From: Tetraselmis striata
Lineage: Eukaryota; Chlorophyta; Chlorodendrophyceae; Chlorodendrales; Chlorodendraceae
Assembly (NCBI GenBank): GCA_006384855.1
Contig: VCJN01001883.1
Span: 62,001-126,000, forward strand
Reading direction: 5' to 3'
DNA: 64,000 nucleotides
The notes beneath the pieces are model-generated. The model was not told the DNA's origin, ran no database searches, and was given only the letters and a program-made list of their open reading frames with translations. The translations under genes were made by a program, and so were the position numbers. Of this stretch, positions 25,625-37,000 are shown one piece after another (within the stretch, counting starts at the first letter, position 1; the number at the start of each line of letters is the position of its first letter).

Positions 25625-28600
25625 CTAAAAGGTGATCTGCTCCCGCTCGCCAAACATGAGGCCGGTGGGGCCGGTGGAGGGCAGCAGCGCCAGCCAGACG
25701 GGCGTGTCGGCGCCCTGGCGCGCGGTCTTGGGGCCGCGCCAGGAGCTCATGTCCGTCTGGCACCAGCCGGGGCAGCACACGTTGACCATGATGCCCGCGG
25801 ACGACAGCTCCGTGGCCAGCAGCCGCGTGTACATGCCCTCCAGAAGCTTGGACACGCCTGCCGCGCGGGGAGAGCGTCAGCCACATGTCGCCGGTGATCG
25901 CCCCTTTACTACAGAACTTCTTTCACACGATGAGCACAATGACTGCTTGTCAGTCCGCCCTTGCGCCCACTGCGCGATGCTGAACGCGATTACGAAGGAT
26001 GGCCCGTGCAATTACTAATCCACATTCCCACAAAACTTCACGCTATGCGGGGAAGGGGCGCGTCGTTCGTCATACGCAGTCCCATACTTCATATCAGGAG
26101 CACGTGATTCCATTGACTACACCGTTGTCACATACAAAGGCGCGCCGTCGCGTAGCTGCCCGGCTATCTTGACCACATAATCGTGTGCAATTGGGCAAGA
26201 CGGAACATCAGCGCCAGCTGCTTCGTTGTTGCTGCTGGCGGCAGTGCTCGCAGCACACGGTCTACACGCGCCATCACTTGCCACGAGTACCCGCAAGCCA
26301 GCGTTCATTCCTTCCGCCCCCATCACCCGACTCTCATGAAGGAGTGGTAGTCAGTGATCGCCACTGGTTGTTATGTCTTGTAAGGCGGGGATCGGGAAGG
26401 GGAAAGATGGCGCGGAGTGGGCAGAGCAGGGGTACTGCAGTAGGGCGAGGGCAGCCGGCGATGATGGATGGGCGGTGTCAGTCGAGGATGGCGCCGGATC
26501 CCCCCGTTGCCCTAAACCTGCTCAAAGGCTCAAGGCGCCGCGGACCGTACACGGAGCCGCTGCCGTGCCGCTGCCATCCTGGACGGAGCGGCTGCCCTGC
26601 TGCCGGTTGGATCGCCAGCAGGCGAGAGGCCACCGCCCGCATGCCAGCAGCAGTGCCGCCCCTTCTCGATACGCCTGAGGCGCGCCGACGCCTTACGGAG
26701 CGGGCCAGGGGTTTGAGCAGACGCTGCGGGACGGCCTCCTCACCGTACATGCTGTTGGGCCAGCCGTGCTGCGCGTGCGTGCCGTTCGCGACGGTGCGCT
26801 CAAACTGCGTGGCCAGCGCCTCCAGCTCCGCGTTGCTGCCGGCATCCTCAAACGCCTTGCGCAGCTGTGCGTCCTTCATGGTCCTCAGCGGGCCGGCCCT
26901 GATCACGCGCAACCCGTCAGCGCATGTAGCCACCCACCTTTGGGAGGGGTATACCGAGGCTTAGCACGCTAGACTACGAGTGCGTGTAGTAGGGTAGGAG
27001 GCCCAAAGGCCTAAGGTACTTGTGGGGTACGTGCTGCACTAGCTTGGGAGAAACGCACCGCGTACGATCACCGACGAGGCGTTGGGGCCAAAAATAACTA
27101 AAGAAACACCGCAACATTTAATTGGGTTTGAGTGTTCATTGGATGCTTTCTGGACAGCACCAAGTCTTAGCATCCATATGGTGTTCGTGGCGTTTTCTGA
27201 TATATTACAAGAGAAATATAGTTGCCTCCTAGGGGTACAGCCAGGCACCCAATGGGGGTCGGGCGGTGCCCTTTGGCGACTCCCAGGCCTCCGGGGTGGG
27301 TGCGTGTAGCTGTACCATACCAAATAGTTTGCCTCTCTTCACACGCCGGGCGGGAGGGGAGGGGCAAAGGGGAGGGGGTCAAAAAAGGACAGCATGACGC
27401 GAACTCAGAGCGTGGGTACGGGTACGTGATTTGTGTACGCGTAGATTGTAGTTAATCAGCCGTGCTGCGGATGTGTAAACGTGGGCGCAGGTAATGTGGA
27501 TGTGTAAAGTGGATGCTTCATTGGCAAAGTCGATGTTCCACGTCAAGCTGACGCAGAAGCTGGTAGTGATTCCTGGCTGCTCATCATGCTACTTGTGAGG
27601 CAAGCCTTAGCTCAGGGATGCGGGAAAGGAGGGAGACCGGGGGGGGGGGGGGGGGGGGGGGGGGGTCATCCACCTGCTGCCCATGTTGACGATCCGGCCG
27701 CCCGGGTGGATCAGCTTCTTCAGACGCTCGCACACTGCGACTGTGCCGCGGTAGTTGGTGTCTAGCGTGACCTTGAGCTCCGCCGCGCCAAAGGTAGATC
27801 CCTTGTACGCCACTCCTGCTCACGCCACCAAGGGGAGAGGGGAGAGGGGGGGGGGGGGGGTAATTGGTGATGGGGAGGGGGGGGGGGGGGGGGGGGGCTA
27901 CTGGTAGCTCCTGCTGGGCTTCCACATCTGTCGCTGTTCTATGGAGACGCTGCTCACTACACCATGCTGCTGCTGTGTCGTTGGCGTGAGGTGAGGTGAG
28001 GTGGGCCAGCAGGCATGGGAGGGCAGACCGGCATTGTTGACCAGGATGCTGAGCCCGCCATAGGTGGCCTCCAGCCACTGCGCAAACGCGTCAATGGATG
28101 CTGCATCCGCGATGTCCAGCTGGTGGAAAGACACCTGCCGGCCGCTGGATTTCGCAATACGCGCCGCTGCCTCCCTCCCAAGCTCCGCTGCGATCAGGGC
28201 AGCAGGTGGTTAGTCGGCAGGCCGAGAGGAGGACGAGAGAGGGCCGAGGAAGGGGGACTTCCGGGTGGGAGGAGAACGCACCATTCCGGGCGGCAACCAC
28301 GGTGACGATGCCCTTCTCCGCCAGCATCGACGCAATCTCAAAGCCAATGCCCTTGTTCGCTGCGGATTGTCAAGGGGCAGAGGGCCACCGGATAAGATTA
28401 TCGTACTTTCGAGCATTCGAGAGCGCTTTTACAGCGGACGGCAGGCTACAACCGCCATGGCTGCACAGCCCCAACCCTGCGCCATGGTGCACGCACAGAT
28501 CTCCCTCCCCCACACACCCACCCTCGGGTGCATGTGCCGATATTATGGTGTGGGCTGCACGCCGGGTAGTCCAGGCCAGCGGTCGGGCAGGCCTAATCAC

Positions 28601-28876
28601 TGTGAGGCTGCGCATCCGTGGGCCGTGAGCGCTATGCCAGCTAAGCGATGCCGCGCGGCACCTCTCGCCGCAGTTTATATCCGTGAAGTTGGCCCCGGTT
28701 GATGCTGCAAAGGGATATAGAGGGAGATGAGAGCACCAGTAGGGGTGATGGGGAAGGCGAAGGGGGGGGGACGGGGTGGGGTAAAGGGGGGGAGGAGTGG
28801 GGGGGGGGGGGGGGGGGGAGGCACCGCCGGTCACGACGGCAACGGTGTTGTCGTCCCACCACCGAGGGGTGTCCAT
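25625..28876 (-). CDS. carbonyl-reductase-type short-chain dehydrogenase (6 exons)
   Basis: This is an NAD(P)H-dependent classical SDR, probably a cytosolic reductase of carbonyl compounds. Exons (minus strand) are 28876-28825, 28359-28282, 28187-28029, 27815-27674, 26898-26744 and 25857-25625. The phases match (1,1,1,2,1), giving 272 aa, close to the roughly 277 aa of animal carbonyl reductases. It starts MDTPRWWDD. The cofactor motif TGANKGIG is at 16-23, NNAG at 94-97, the catalytic Ser143 in IVNMGSR, and YGVSK (Tyr195, Lys199). The segment before the Tyr (KDAQLRKAFED to HGWPNSMYG) is the extra helix found in the CBR1 subfamily, and CCPGWCQTDM with GADTPVWLALLP is its C-terminal signature. 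The catalytic loop has Gly-Ser in place of the usual Ser-Ser. C-runs on the sense strand follow the exon 4 donor and precede exon 4. The substrate is unknown. Confidence 0.85.
27641..27666. repeat. poly-G (sense poly-C) tract just inside an SDR intron
   Basis: This is a run of about 26 G on the plus strand, lying a few bases downstream of the exon 4 donor of the dehydrogenase. Further runs at about 27849-27860, 27880-27897 and 28799-28818 sit in other introns of the same gene. Confidence 0.85.
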
Positions 28877-29730
28877 CTCGCCGGAACGAGCTGTGAGCTG
28901 CCGCCAGGCGGCGCGCAGAGAGCCGGCGAGGGAGGTCGTCTGCGAGGGGCGGGGCTCACGAGCTTGGGAGCTGTCGCGACACGGCCGGAGCAGTCCGAGT
29001 CAGGTGGAAGTGGTGCGAGCGGGGGGGGACGGGCGCGACGACGGCGCTCTGCGAGTATGCGGCCCGCGTGCCATCCAGCCGGCCAGCAACGATGGGCGAT
29101 GTTGTCGGCAAGTAGGTGAGGGGAGGGAGGAGGGGGGGCTCCCTCGGCACCCACATGCTGCTCCCGCTGACGGCGGCCGCGCCGGGGAAGGGAACGCTGT
29201 GAGGGCGCGGTAGGCCCAACGGTCGAGCACGATTGACGTTGCGCCCAGCTGGCAGGAGCGCGCCAACGGCGCGCATGTGGCGAGCTTTCGCCGTTTAGCG
29301 GAGCAACCTCGCGGTGAGAGTGTGCTGAGACTGCCACTGCTGCGGGCGGCGCTACTTCCCCGTCGTCGCGGGGGTGCGGTGGGGTGCAACGTGAAAGCGA
29401 TGGGTTGTGATGACACGGGGTCGTAGAGGGCGGTGAGGGTAGTCGTAGGTATCAGTACTGGACTACTGGTAGTCTGTGCGTGCCGGGCGGGGCGAAAAAA
29501 GAACGGTGTGCGTCGCGGAGTTTATATGCCCAGTAGTAGCGCCTTGAATCAAACAACAGATAAGGGTTATGCCCGGAGCATGAGCATTTCATCTACTGAA
29601 CACCGGGAGGATAAGGTGGAAGCGGCCAGCTCCCCTGTATGCTGCGCTAGCGTGGCGAGTGCTTGCTCCGCGGGATTCATTTTTAGCCGCCGGAGCAGGG
29701 CTGGCAAAAACCCTAAAACAAAACCCGAAA
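28877..29730. other. 5' flank of the dehydrogenase; no firm gene
   Basis: This is GC-rich, with Arg/Pro-rich shadow frames only. A minus-strand frame of 65 codons (29764-29567) has a hydrophobic start but opens with TTG directly after a stop codon. Part of it is simply the translated telomere-like motif at about 29704-29728, so I do not call it. Confidence 0.35.
29704..29728. repeat. short interstitial telomere-like motif
   Basis: The sequence AAAAACCCTAAAACAAAACC carries one exact and one degenerate copy of CCCTAAAA, the complement of the Chlamydomonas-type telomere repeat TTTTAGGG. It stands next to the left edge of the 5S array. Two units are too few to exclude chance. Confidence 0.25.
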
Positions 29731-29750
29731 CAACTGGCAATAGTAAAACG

Positions 29751-30335
29751 CTTGCGGGATCCAATCAGACCCCGCCGGGAACTGAAGCTGACTTGAGCTG
29801 GATTGTGGCATTATTACATCATGCCTTTAACAAATGCACACTACAATCAAAACTAACAACAACTATGAAAGGTTGCGGCAAAAGCGAGACATAAGCATGA
29901 AACGAAGGTCGAGCAGGAGGTAGGCTAGGGAGCAAAGAACCAAGGAGGAGCCAAGGGAACCACGAAGTCGCCAAGCTGTTAGGAACCAAAGGGACCACCG
30001 CCCCATGGTAGGCTATCAGCCGCGGCGAGGACGCTTGCAACCAATGACCCGGGTCATAGCAACACATGCCGACGAGCGACGCGACGCAGGCGCAGGAGCA
30101 CCATCACGTACCGCGCGCGCGGCCGCGACCCCGCCAAGAACGTTGTCTGCATGTGCCATGTTGATGAGCATAGAGAAACGGCGGCGTCACACAGACAAAA
30201 GCTAGCCGATTTTTGGCCAGTGTGGGTGTCGCTAGCTGTCGCGAGCTCCACCAAGAAGGCCTCAGCGTGCTCTTTACTTGAGCTGGATTAGTACTGGATT
30301 CAGGAATGATCTGGGAATCCCCAGTGACGTAGTGT
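29751..30335 (+). pseudogene. 5S rRNA pseudogene at the array edge, split by an insertion
   Basis: Bases 29757-29804 match the middle of the intact 5S genes (ATCAGACCC, GGGAACTGAAGCTGACTTG). Bases 30290-30335 match the 3' end (AGTACTGGATTCAGG to GACGTAGTGT) and are followed by the T-run terminator. The first roughly 28 bases expected of the gene are not recognisable. The two halves are separated by 471 bp plus a repeated 14-bp target (see next entry). It marks the left limit of the tandem array and should not yield a functional 5S RNA. Confidence 0.7.
29805..30275. mobile_element. 471-bp insertion with a 14-bp target-site duplication
   Basis: The 14-mer ACTTGAGCTGGATT occurs at 29791-29804 and again at 30276-30289, bracketing the insert. 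Both copies carry an A where every intact 5S gene in the array has G, so the site was duplicated from this already mutated 5S copy. A 14-bp duplication is of the size made by LINE/SINE-type retroposition, but I see no poly-A tail or tRNA-like head. Many DNA transposons make shorter duplications. The insert has no coding potential, and its family is unknown. Confidence 0.6.
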
Positions 30336-33300
30336 TTTCCTTTTCCTACAAGCGTCTGGATATACGTCTTCATCCCACAGTCATTTCCTGCAGCACGCCG
30401 CCGTCGATGAGCAATATGTATAATTTTCCCGCCTTTCCATCCTTCCTTAACACTTGCTTCGCGTTCATGCGCGCCGGTCGTACCTCATACTACGCTTGCG
30501 TGCAATAATGAATTCTTGTTGCATCGCCACGCGCAGTCGTGCTGATTGGACGGGCCCGCGCCATATCTACACCGCGCGCGACGCACTACGACTGCTTGCG
30601 CGCTGGGTGACATGACATCGCCTTCATGCCGATCTCGCATGACGAGCGAGGGCGCCCGGCATCATACCGATAACCTACTCGTGACCGCGACAACCGCCGA
30701 GCGACTCCTCGTCCTACTACCTCGGTACCGCGCCTACCGCCGCCCGCCGGCGCGCGGCGCAGCCGTTGCCGGATACTTATACGACTACGCACGGACGAGC
30801 AGTTATATTCCCCACATTTCGATGCGCCGCCGCCCCCAATCGACGATTCCCGCCAATTGATGATAGTAGCGGCAGCGCCATGCTATCGCATATTCTCGGA
30901 TATGTTCTCGTCGGCGGGGACGAGGTAGATCGGCCGGGGCGTGATGCATGCATGCCATGCGCTGCACGGACGCGTCGCGAGCGTGCGGTAGGTTGCTGCG
31001 CCGTCGTCGCCATCGCCTCGCGCGCGCGCAAGCACGGATCATTTTGTGGTTAGGTGCACGTATACTCCGGCCCCGCGGTGCTTGTGTTATTCGTCATCGT
31101 CGTCGTCATCACCGTATCGTATCGGGCGTCCGCAAGTTTTTCGTTCATTTCATTTGCTTCAATTCGCTCAGTTGCGAGAGTTAGGTGCAAAGGGTAATAG
31201 TAAGAAACCATCTAGTAAGCCCAAAAGGAAAGCCCACGAATGGAATTGCTGCGCATTAGATTACTATTATTTTCATCATCATCATCATCATCAATATTAT
31301 TATTATCGATATGTTGAGTTGTTCGCCACAATTACTTAGACGATTACAAATATATGTGCTACGCCGACTAATGCATATATATTGCGCGGCGCGGAGCAGC
31401 AGCACTAAAGACGTGTCACAACTAATAACGCAGCACTACTACCGTCGTATATATATGGAATGACAGACGATGTAGCTTAATTGATGACGATCGGCGGTTT
31501 ACTACAGTATGCACGTAGCAAATCGACATGGAAAAATATATAATATAGATATAATAATGTTGGCAGAAATATACACCCCCCACAAAAGTCATTGCCCCCC
31601 CCCCCCCCCCGCCCCTAATCACACGACACGCATGAATCCACTGCCGCGCAAGTATTTGACAATACTATTGAAAATGCCATGCTACCAACCGTACGTACAC
31701 TCCATAGCCACTGGGTGCATCGTCTTCACTTGGGAAACGTCGGTCATTTTGGGCTTTTGGCGCGGAGAAGTGGGTGATAAAGTGGTACAACAGTTGCAAC
31801 AATGCCCCATTTTAGCATTGTTTGCGGGTTCGGAGCACATGCACCACGTTTTCTGGCAAGTGTAGGTGCAATTTCTTCCAAGTTCGCCGACATTATAGTG
31901 GTGTAATACGACGACTCCGTGTTTTTTTATTGAGTAAGAATGAGTATTTGCGCGAGAGGGCACATGACTATGAGCGCCGTTGGTGTTGGGACCAAATTGC
32001 CGCAATTGCAGTTTTGGGAGGTGTGCCAAGAGGCATATCTTCGCGAAACGGTTTCCGATTGAGGCGTACGAGGTCGCGGTGGAAAGCGCATGGCAACAGC
32101 GTTTTCATGGGACTTTGTACTGCCCGGACCTTCACGTAGTTCGGAATCGCCATCCACTTGCCAACGCTATTTAAGGGGTCTACGAGCCCAAAAACGTGTT
32201 CCCAAACTATGTAGCCCAGTGTTACGTCCCGGAATGGGCACCAAGGTGCAACGCATAGTGCCTCAGACTGGAACCCACTATGGTCTGAAGTAGGCTAAAA
32301 ACTATGCATTACAACGTTTCCCCAAATCTGCGCATTTTTGGCTCGCGCTGCGTGGAAATTTCTGGGCACAATGCCTATCTTTCCTCCCACATCTCCCGCG
32401 CTGCGCCGTGGCGGTACGTAGTGCATCGGGAGGACTTTGATATGGGCTAACTCCATGGTGAAGCTTGGGCCATATAGCGCGTCGCGTGCTATGCTACAAA
32501 TGGACTGCGACTTTATGCCCTTTTGTCGAGCATTGACAAAACTGTAGGGGTGGTGGCGCGTGCACGGCTGCGACGCCACGTCATCCCCAAAATGGGACGA
32601 CATTCCCACAATTTATTCGTTTACTATCACATTATCCGTGCGTAAAAGCGTGGGAGCATGCGCACCCCGCCCGCGTTGAAGATGAAACGCGTGCAATCGC
32701 AATACGCAATTTTCTGTTGAAAAGCGGCATTTTTCACCATGCATGAGCGGAAAAAGAGCAATGTAGAAAATGACGCATCAGCGCGACGTTTCGGAGGGTG
32801 CGCTGCAACCAAGATCATGGAAGCTAAGCTTCGGTACAAGGATATAAGACTATACGCGGTTTGGGCTATATGCTATAGTGCGCATGTAGCGATGCGCCCG
32901 CAGGCAGATTTGTGTAGGGCTAAGCTTTAGTGGGAGGGTGTATATACATGCGATGATAATGCATCGCCAACAAGAAGATTGCTGATGTCGTGAACTTACT
33001 GCGCGGCGCGCTGAACGAGTGCACGCGGCGGGGTGCGTAGGTGATTGGGTGGTGCCAATAGGCGTGGAGGGCGTCGATATCGGCGGTGGCTCGTCGGCGG
33101 GCGCACGCGCAACAATGTGCGCGCGGCGTGTCGGTGAAAAAGCCCGCCGATATGCGTGGCGGCGTGTTGGCATAATGGGCCTCCGCATGCATACCGCAAC
33201 TACTACTCAGCGGCCGCGGCGCATGTATATATGCCGCGGGGCACCGCCGACGGTCATGGTGCTAAATTCTTACCGCCGTCGCTGGCGTAGTAGGACGGCA

Positions 33301-33512
33301 CTTAGCAAGGCACTCGCATATGCTTGAGGGCGGCGGCGGCACGGAAGCGGCGGCGGCGGGGCAGGCAATAGCAGGCGCGCCCGGCGGCGGCAGGCGTAGT
33401 GCTGACGCATGTATCATGCATACCGGTACAGGGTGGTGGTATTCGTACGGACATGGTGGTGGCGGCGAAGGTGCTTTGGTGCGTGTTCGTTTTGGCTGCG
33501 TGATATGACATC

Positions 33513-33541
33513 TATATTCAGGAAATCCGGGAGAGCCCGGC
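33513..33541 (+). promoter_or_regulatory. TATA-like upstream element of the 5S genes (representative)
   Basis: TATATT sits 29-24 bases before the 5S start, with a C at -1. The element recurs in front of copies 3, 4, 6 and 7. Copy 5 has TATAAT instead. In land plants a TATA-like box near -28 and C at -1 are needed for Pol III 5S transcription in addition to the internal boxes; the parallel here is by position. Confidence 0.6.
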
Positions 33542-33661
33542 ATGCTACGTTCATACCAGTCAGAATACAGCCCGTCCCATCAGACCCGGGAACTTAAGCT
33601 GACTTGGGCTGGATTAGTACTGGATTCAGGAATGATCTGGGAATCCCCAGTGACGTAGTGT
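33542..33661 (+). rRNA. 5S rRNA: 5S ribosomal RNA, copy 2 (first intact)
   Basis: This is a 120-nt gene starting ATGCTACGTTCATACCAG and ending GACGTAGTGT. It has the green-algal 5S core: CCCATCAGACCC, a box A-like AACTTAAGCTGACTTGGG from position 51, and an IE/box C region around GATTAGTACTGGATTCAGG. The ends pair (ATGCTACG with GTAGTGT). A TATATT lies at -29 to -24 and C at -1, as in plant 5S promoters, and TTTT follows at 33661-33664 as Pol III terminator. 5S RNA is a component of the large ribosomal subunit. Confidence 0.93.
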
Positions 33662-33670
33662 TTTCCTTTT
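33661..33670 (+). terminator. Pol III T-run terminator of the 5S genes (representative)
   Basis: TTTTCCTTTT follows directly after the 5S 3' end, and the same double T-run occurs after every copy in the array. Confidence 0.75.
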
Positions 33671-36600
33671 CTCGTCCTACAAGCGTCTGGATATACGTCT
33701 TCATCCCACAGTCATTTCCTGCAGCACGCCGCCGTCGATGAGCAATATGTATACTTTTTGCCCGCCTTTCCATCCTTCCTTAACACTTGCTTCGCGTTCA
33801 TGCGCGCCGGTCGTACCTCATACTACGCTTGCGTGCAATAATGAATTCTTGCTGCATCGCCACGCGCAGTCGTGATTGGACGGGCCCGCGCCATATCTAC
33901 ACCGCGCGCGACGCACTACGACCGCTTGCGCGCTGGGTGACATGACACCGCCTTCATGCCGATCTCGCGTGACGAGCGAGGGCGCCCGGCATCATACCGA
34001 TAACCTACTCGTGACCGCGACAACCGCCGAGCGACTCCTCGTCCTACTACCTCGGTACCGCGCCTACCGCCGCCCGCCGGCGCGCGGCGTAGCCGTTGCC
34101 GGATACTTATACGACTACGCACGGACGAGCAGTTATATTCCCCACATTTCGATGCGCCGCCGCCCCCAATCGACGATTCCCGCCAATTGATGATAGTAGC
34201 GGCAGCGCCATGCTATCGCATATTCTCGGATATGTTCTCGTCGGCGGGGACGAGGTAGATCGGCCGGGGCGTGATGCATGCATGCCATGCGCTGCACGGA
34301 CGCGTCGCGAGCGTGCGGTAGGTTGCTGCGCCGTCGTCGCCCTCGCCTCGCCCACGCGCAAGCACGGATCATTTTGTGGTTAGGTGCACGTATACTCCGG
34401 CCCCGCGGTGCTTGTGTTACTCGTCATCGTCGTCGTCATCACCGTATCGTATCGGGCGTCCGCAAGTTTTTCGTTCATTTCATTTGCTTCAATTCGCTCA
34501 GTTGCGAGAGTTAGGTGCAAAGGGTAATAGTAAGAAACCATCTAGTAAGCCCAAAAGGAAAGCCCACGAATGGAATTGCTGCGCATTAGATTACTATTAT
34601 TTTCATCATCATCATCATCATCATCAATATTATTATTATCGATATGTTGAATTGTTCGCCACAATTACTTAGACGATTACAAAGATATGTGCTACGCCGA
34701 CTAATGCATATATATTGCGCGGCGCGGAGCAGCAGCACTAAAGACGTGTCACAACTAATAACGCAGCACTACTACCGTCGTATATATATGGAATGACAGA
34801 CGATGTAGCTTAATTGATGACGATCGGCGGTTTACTATAGTATGCACGTAGCAAAACGACATGGAAAAATATATAATATAGATATAATGTTGGCAGAAAT
34901 ATACACCCCCCACAAAAGTCTTTGCCCCCCCCCCCCCCCCGCCCCTAATCACACGACACGCACGAATCCACTGCCGCGCAAGTATTTGACAATACTATTG
35001 AAAATGCCATGCTACCAACCGTACGTACACTCCATAGCCACTGGGTGCATCGTCTTCACTTGGGAAACGTCGGTCATTTTGGGCTTTTGGCGCGGAGAAG
35101 TGGGTGATAAAGTGGTACAACAGTTGCAACAATGCCCCATTTTTAGCACTGTTTGCGGGTTCGGAGCACATGCACCACGTTTTCTGGCAAGTGTAGGTGC
35201 AATTTCTTCCAAGTTCGCCGACATTATAGTGGTGTAATACGACGACTCCGTGTTTTTTTATTGAGTAAGAATGAGTATTTGCGCGAGAGGGCACATGACT
35301 ATGAGCGTCGTTGGTGTTGGGACCAAATTGCCGCAATTGCAGTTTTGGGAGGTGTGCCAAGAGGCATATCTTCGCGAAACGGTTTCCGATTGAGGCGTAC
35401 GAGGTCGCGGTGGAAAGCGCATGGCAACAGCGTTTTCATGGGACTTTGTACTGCCCGGACCTTCACGTAGTTCGGAATCGCCATGCATCCACTTGCCAAC
35501 GTTATTTAAGGGGTCTACGAGCCCAAAAACGTGTTCCCAAACTATGGAGCCCAGTGTTACGTCCCGGAATGGGCACCAAGGTGCAACGCATAGTGCCTCA
35601 GACTGGAACCCACTATGGTCTGAAGTAGACTAAAAACTCTGCATTACAGCGTTTCCCCAAATCTGCGCATTTTTGGCTCGCGCTGCGTGGAAATTTCTGG
35701 GCACAATGCCTATCTTTCCTCCCACATCTCCCGCGCTGCGCCGTGGCGGTACGTAGTGCATCGGGAGGACTTTGATATGGGCTAACTCCATGGTGAAGCT
35801 TGGGCCATATAGCGCGTCGCGTGCTATGCTACAAATGGACTGCGACTTTATGCCCTTTTGTCGAGCATTGACAAAACTGTAGGGGTGGTGGCGCGTGCAC
35901 GGCTGCGACGCCACGTCATCCCCAAAATGGGACGACATTCCCACAATTTATTCGTTTACTATCACATTATCCGTGCGTAAAAGCGTGGGAGCATGCGCAC
36001 CCCGCCCGCGTCGAAGATGAAACGCGTGCAATCGCAATACGCAATTTTCTGTTGAAAAGCGGCATTTTTCACCATGCATGAGCGGAAAAAGAGCAATGTA
36101 GAAAATGACGCATCAGCGCGACGTTTCGGAGGGTGCGCTGCAACCAAGATCATGGAAGCTAAGCTTCGGTACAAGGATATAAGACTATACGCGGTTTGGG
36201 CTATATGCTATAGTGCGCATGTAGCGATGCGCCCGCAGGCAGATTTGTGTAGGGCTAAGCTTTAGTGGGAGGGTGTATATACATGCGATGATAATGCATC
36301 GCCAACAAGAAGATTGCTGATGTCGTGAACTTACTGCGCGGCGCGCTGAACGAGTGCACCCGGCGGGGTGCGTAGGTGATTGGGTGGTGCCAATAGGCGT
36401 GCATGGAGGGCGTCGATATCGGCGGTGGCTCGTCGGCGGGCGCACGCGCAACAATGTGCGCGCGGCGTGTCGGTGAAAAAGCCCGCCGATATGCGTGGCG
36501 GCGTGTTGGCATAATGGGCCTCCGCATGCATACCGCAACTACTACTCAGCGGCCGCGGCGCATGTATATATGCCGCGGGGCACCGCCGACGGTCATGGTG

Positions 36601-36880
36601 CTAAATTCTTACCGCCGTCGCTGGCGTAGTAGGACGGCACTTAGCAAGGCACTCGCATATGCTTGAGGGCGGCGGCGGCACGGAAGCGGCGGCGGCGGGG
36701 CAGGCAATAGCAGGCGCGCCCGGCGGCGGCAGGCGTAGTGCTGACGCATGTATCATGCATACCGGTACAGGGTGGTGGTATTCGTACGGACATGGTGGTG
36801 GCGGCGAAGGTGCTTTGGTGCGTGTTCGTTTTGGCTGCGTGATATGACATCTATATTCAGGAAATCCGGGAGAGCCCGGC

Positions 36881-37000
36881 ATGCTACGTTCATACCAGTC
36901 AGAATACAGCCCGTCCCATCAAACCCGGGAACTTAAGCTGACTTGGGCTGGATTAGTACTGGATTCAGGAATGATCTGGGAATCCCCAGTGACGTAGTGT
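36881..37000 (+). rRNA. 5S rRNA: 5S ribosomal RNA, copy 3
   Basis: This matches copy 2 except for G to A at gene position 42 (36922), which it shares with copy 4. The same TATATT-type upstream element and T-run terminator are present. Confidence 0.93.

Noticed and set aside
25335-25886. 183-codon minus-strand frame overlapping the last dehydrogenase exon
   Set aside because: It is in another frame than the exon and extends into the 3' untranslated region. It could be an alternative end, but nothing supports it.
31682-32139. Recurring spacer frames of 105-121 codons in every 5S unit
   Set aside because: They recur only because the unit recurs. Overlapping frames on both strands are equally open, and none shows a domain.
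35100-35260. Second Pol III gene within the spacer (TGATAAAGTGG and GGTTCGGAGC followed by a T-run)
   Set aside because: Both boxes have mismatches and a T-run lies between them, which would stop Pol III early.
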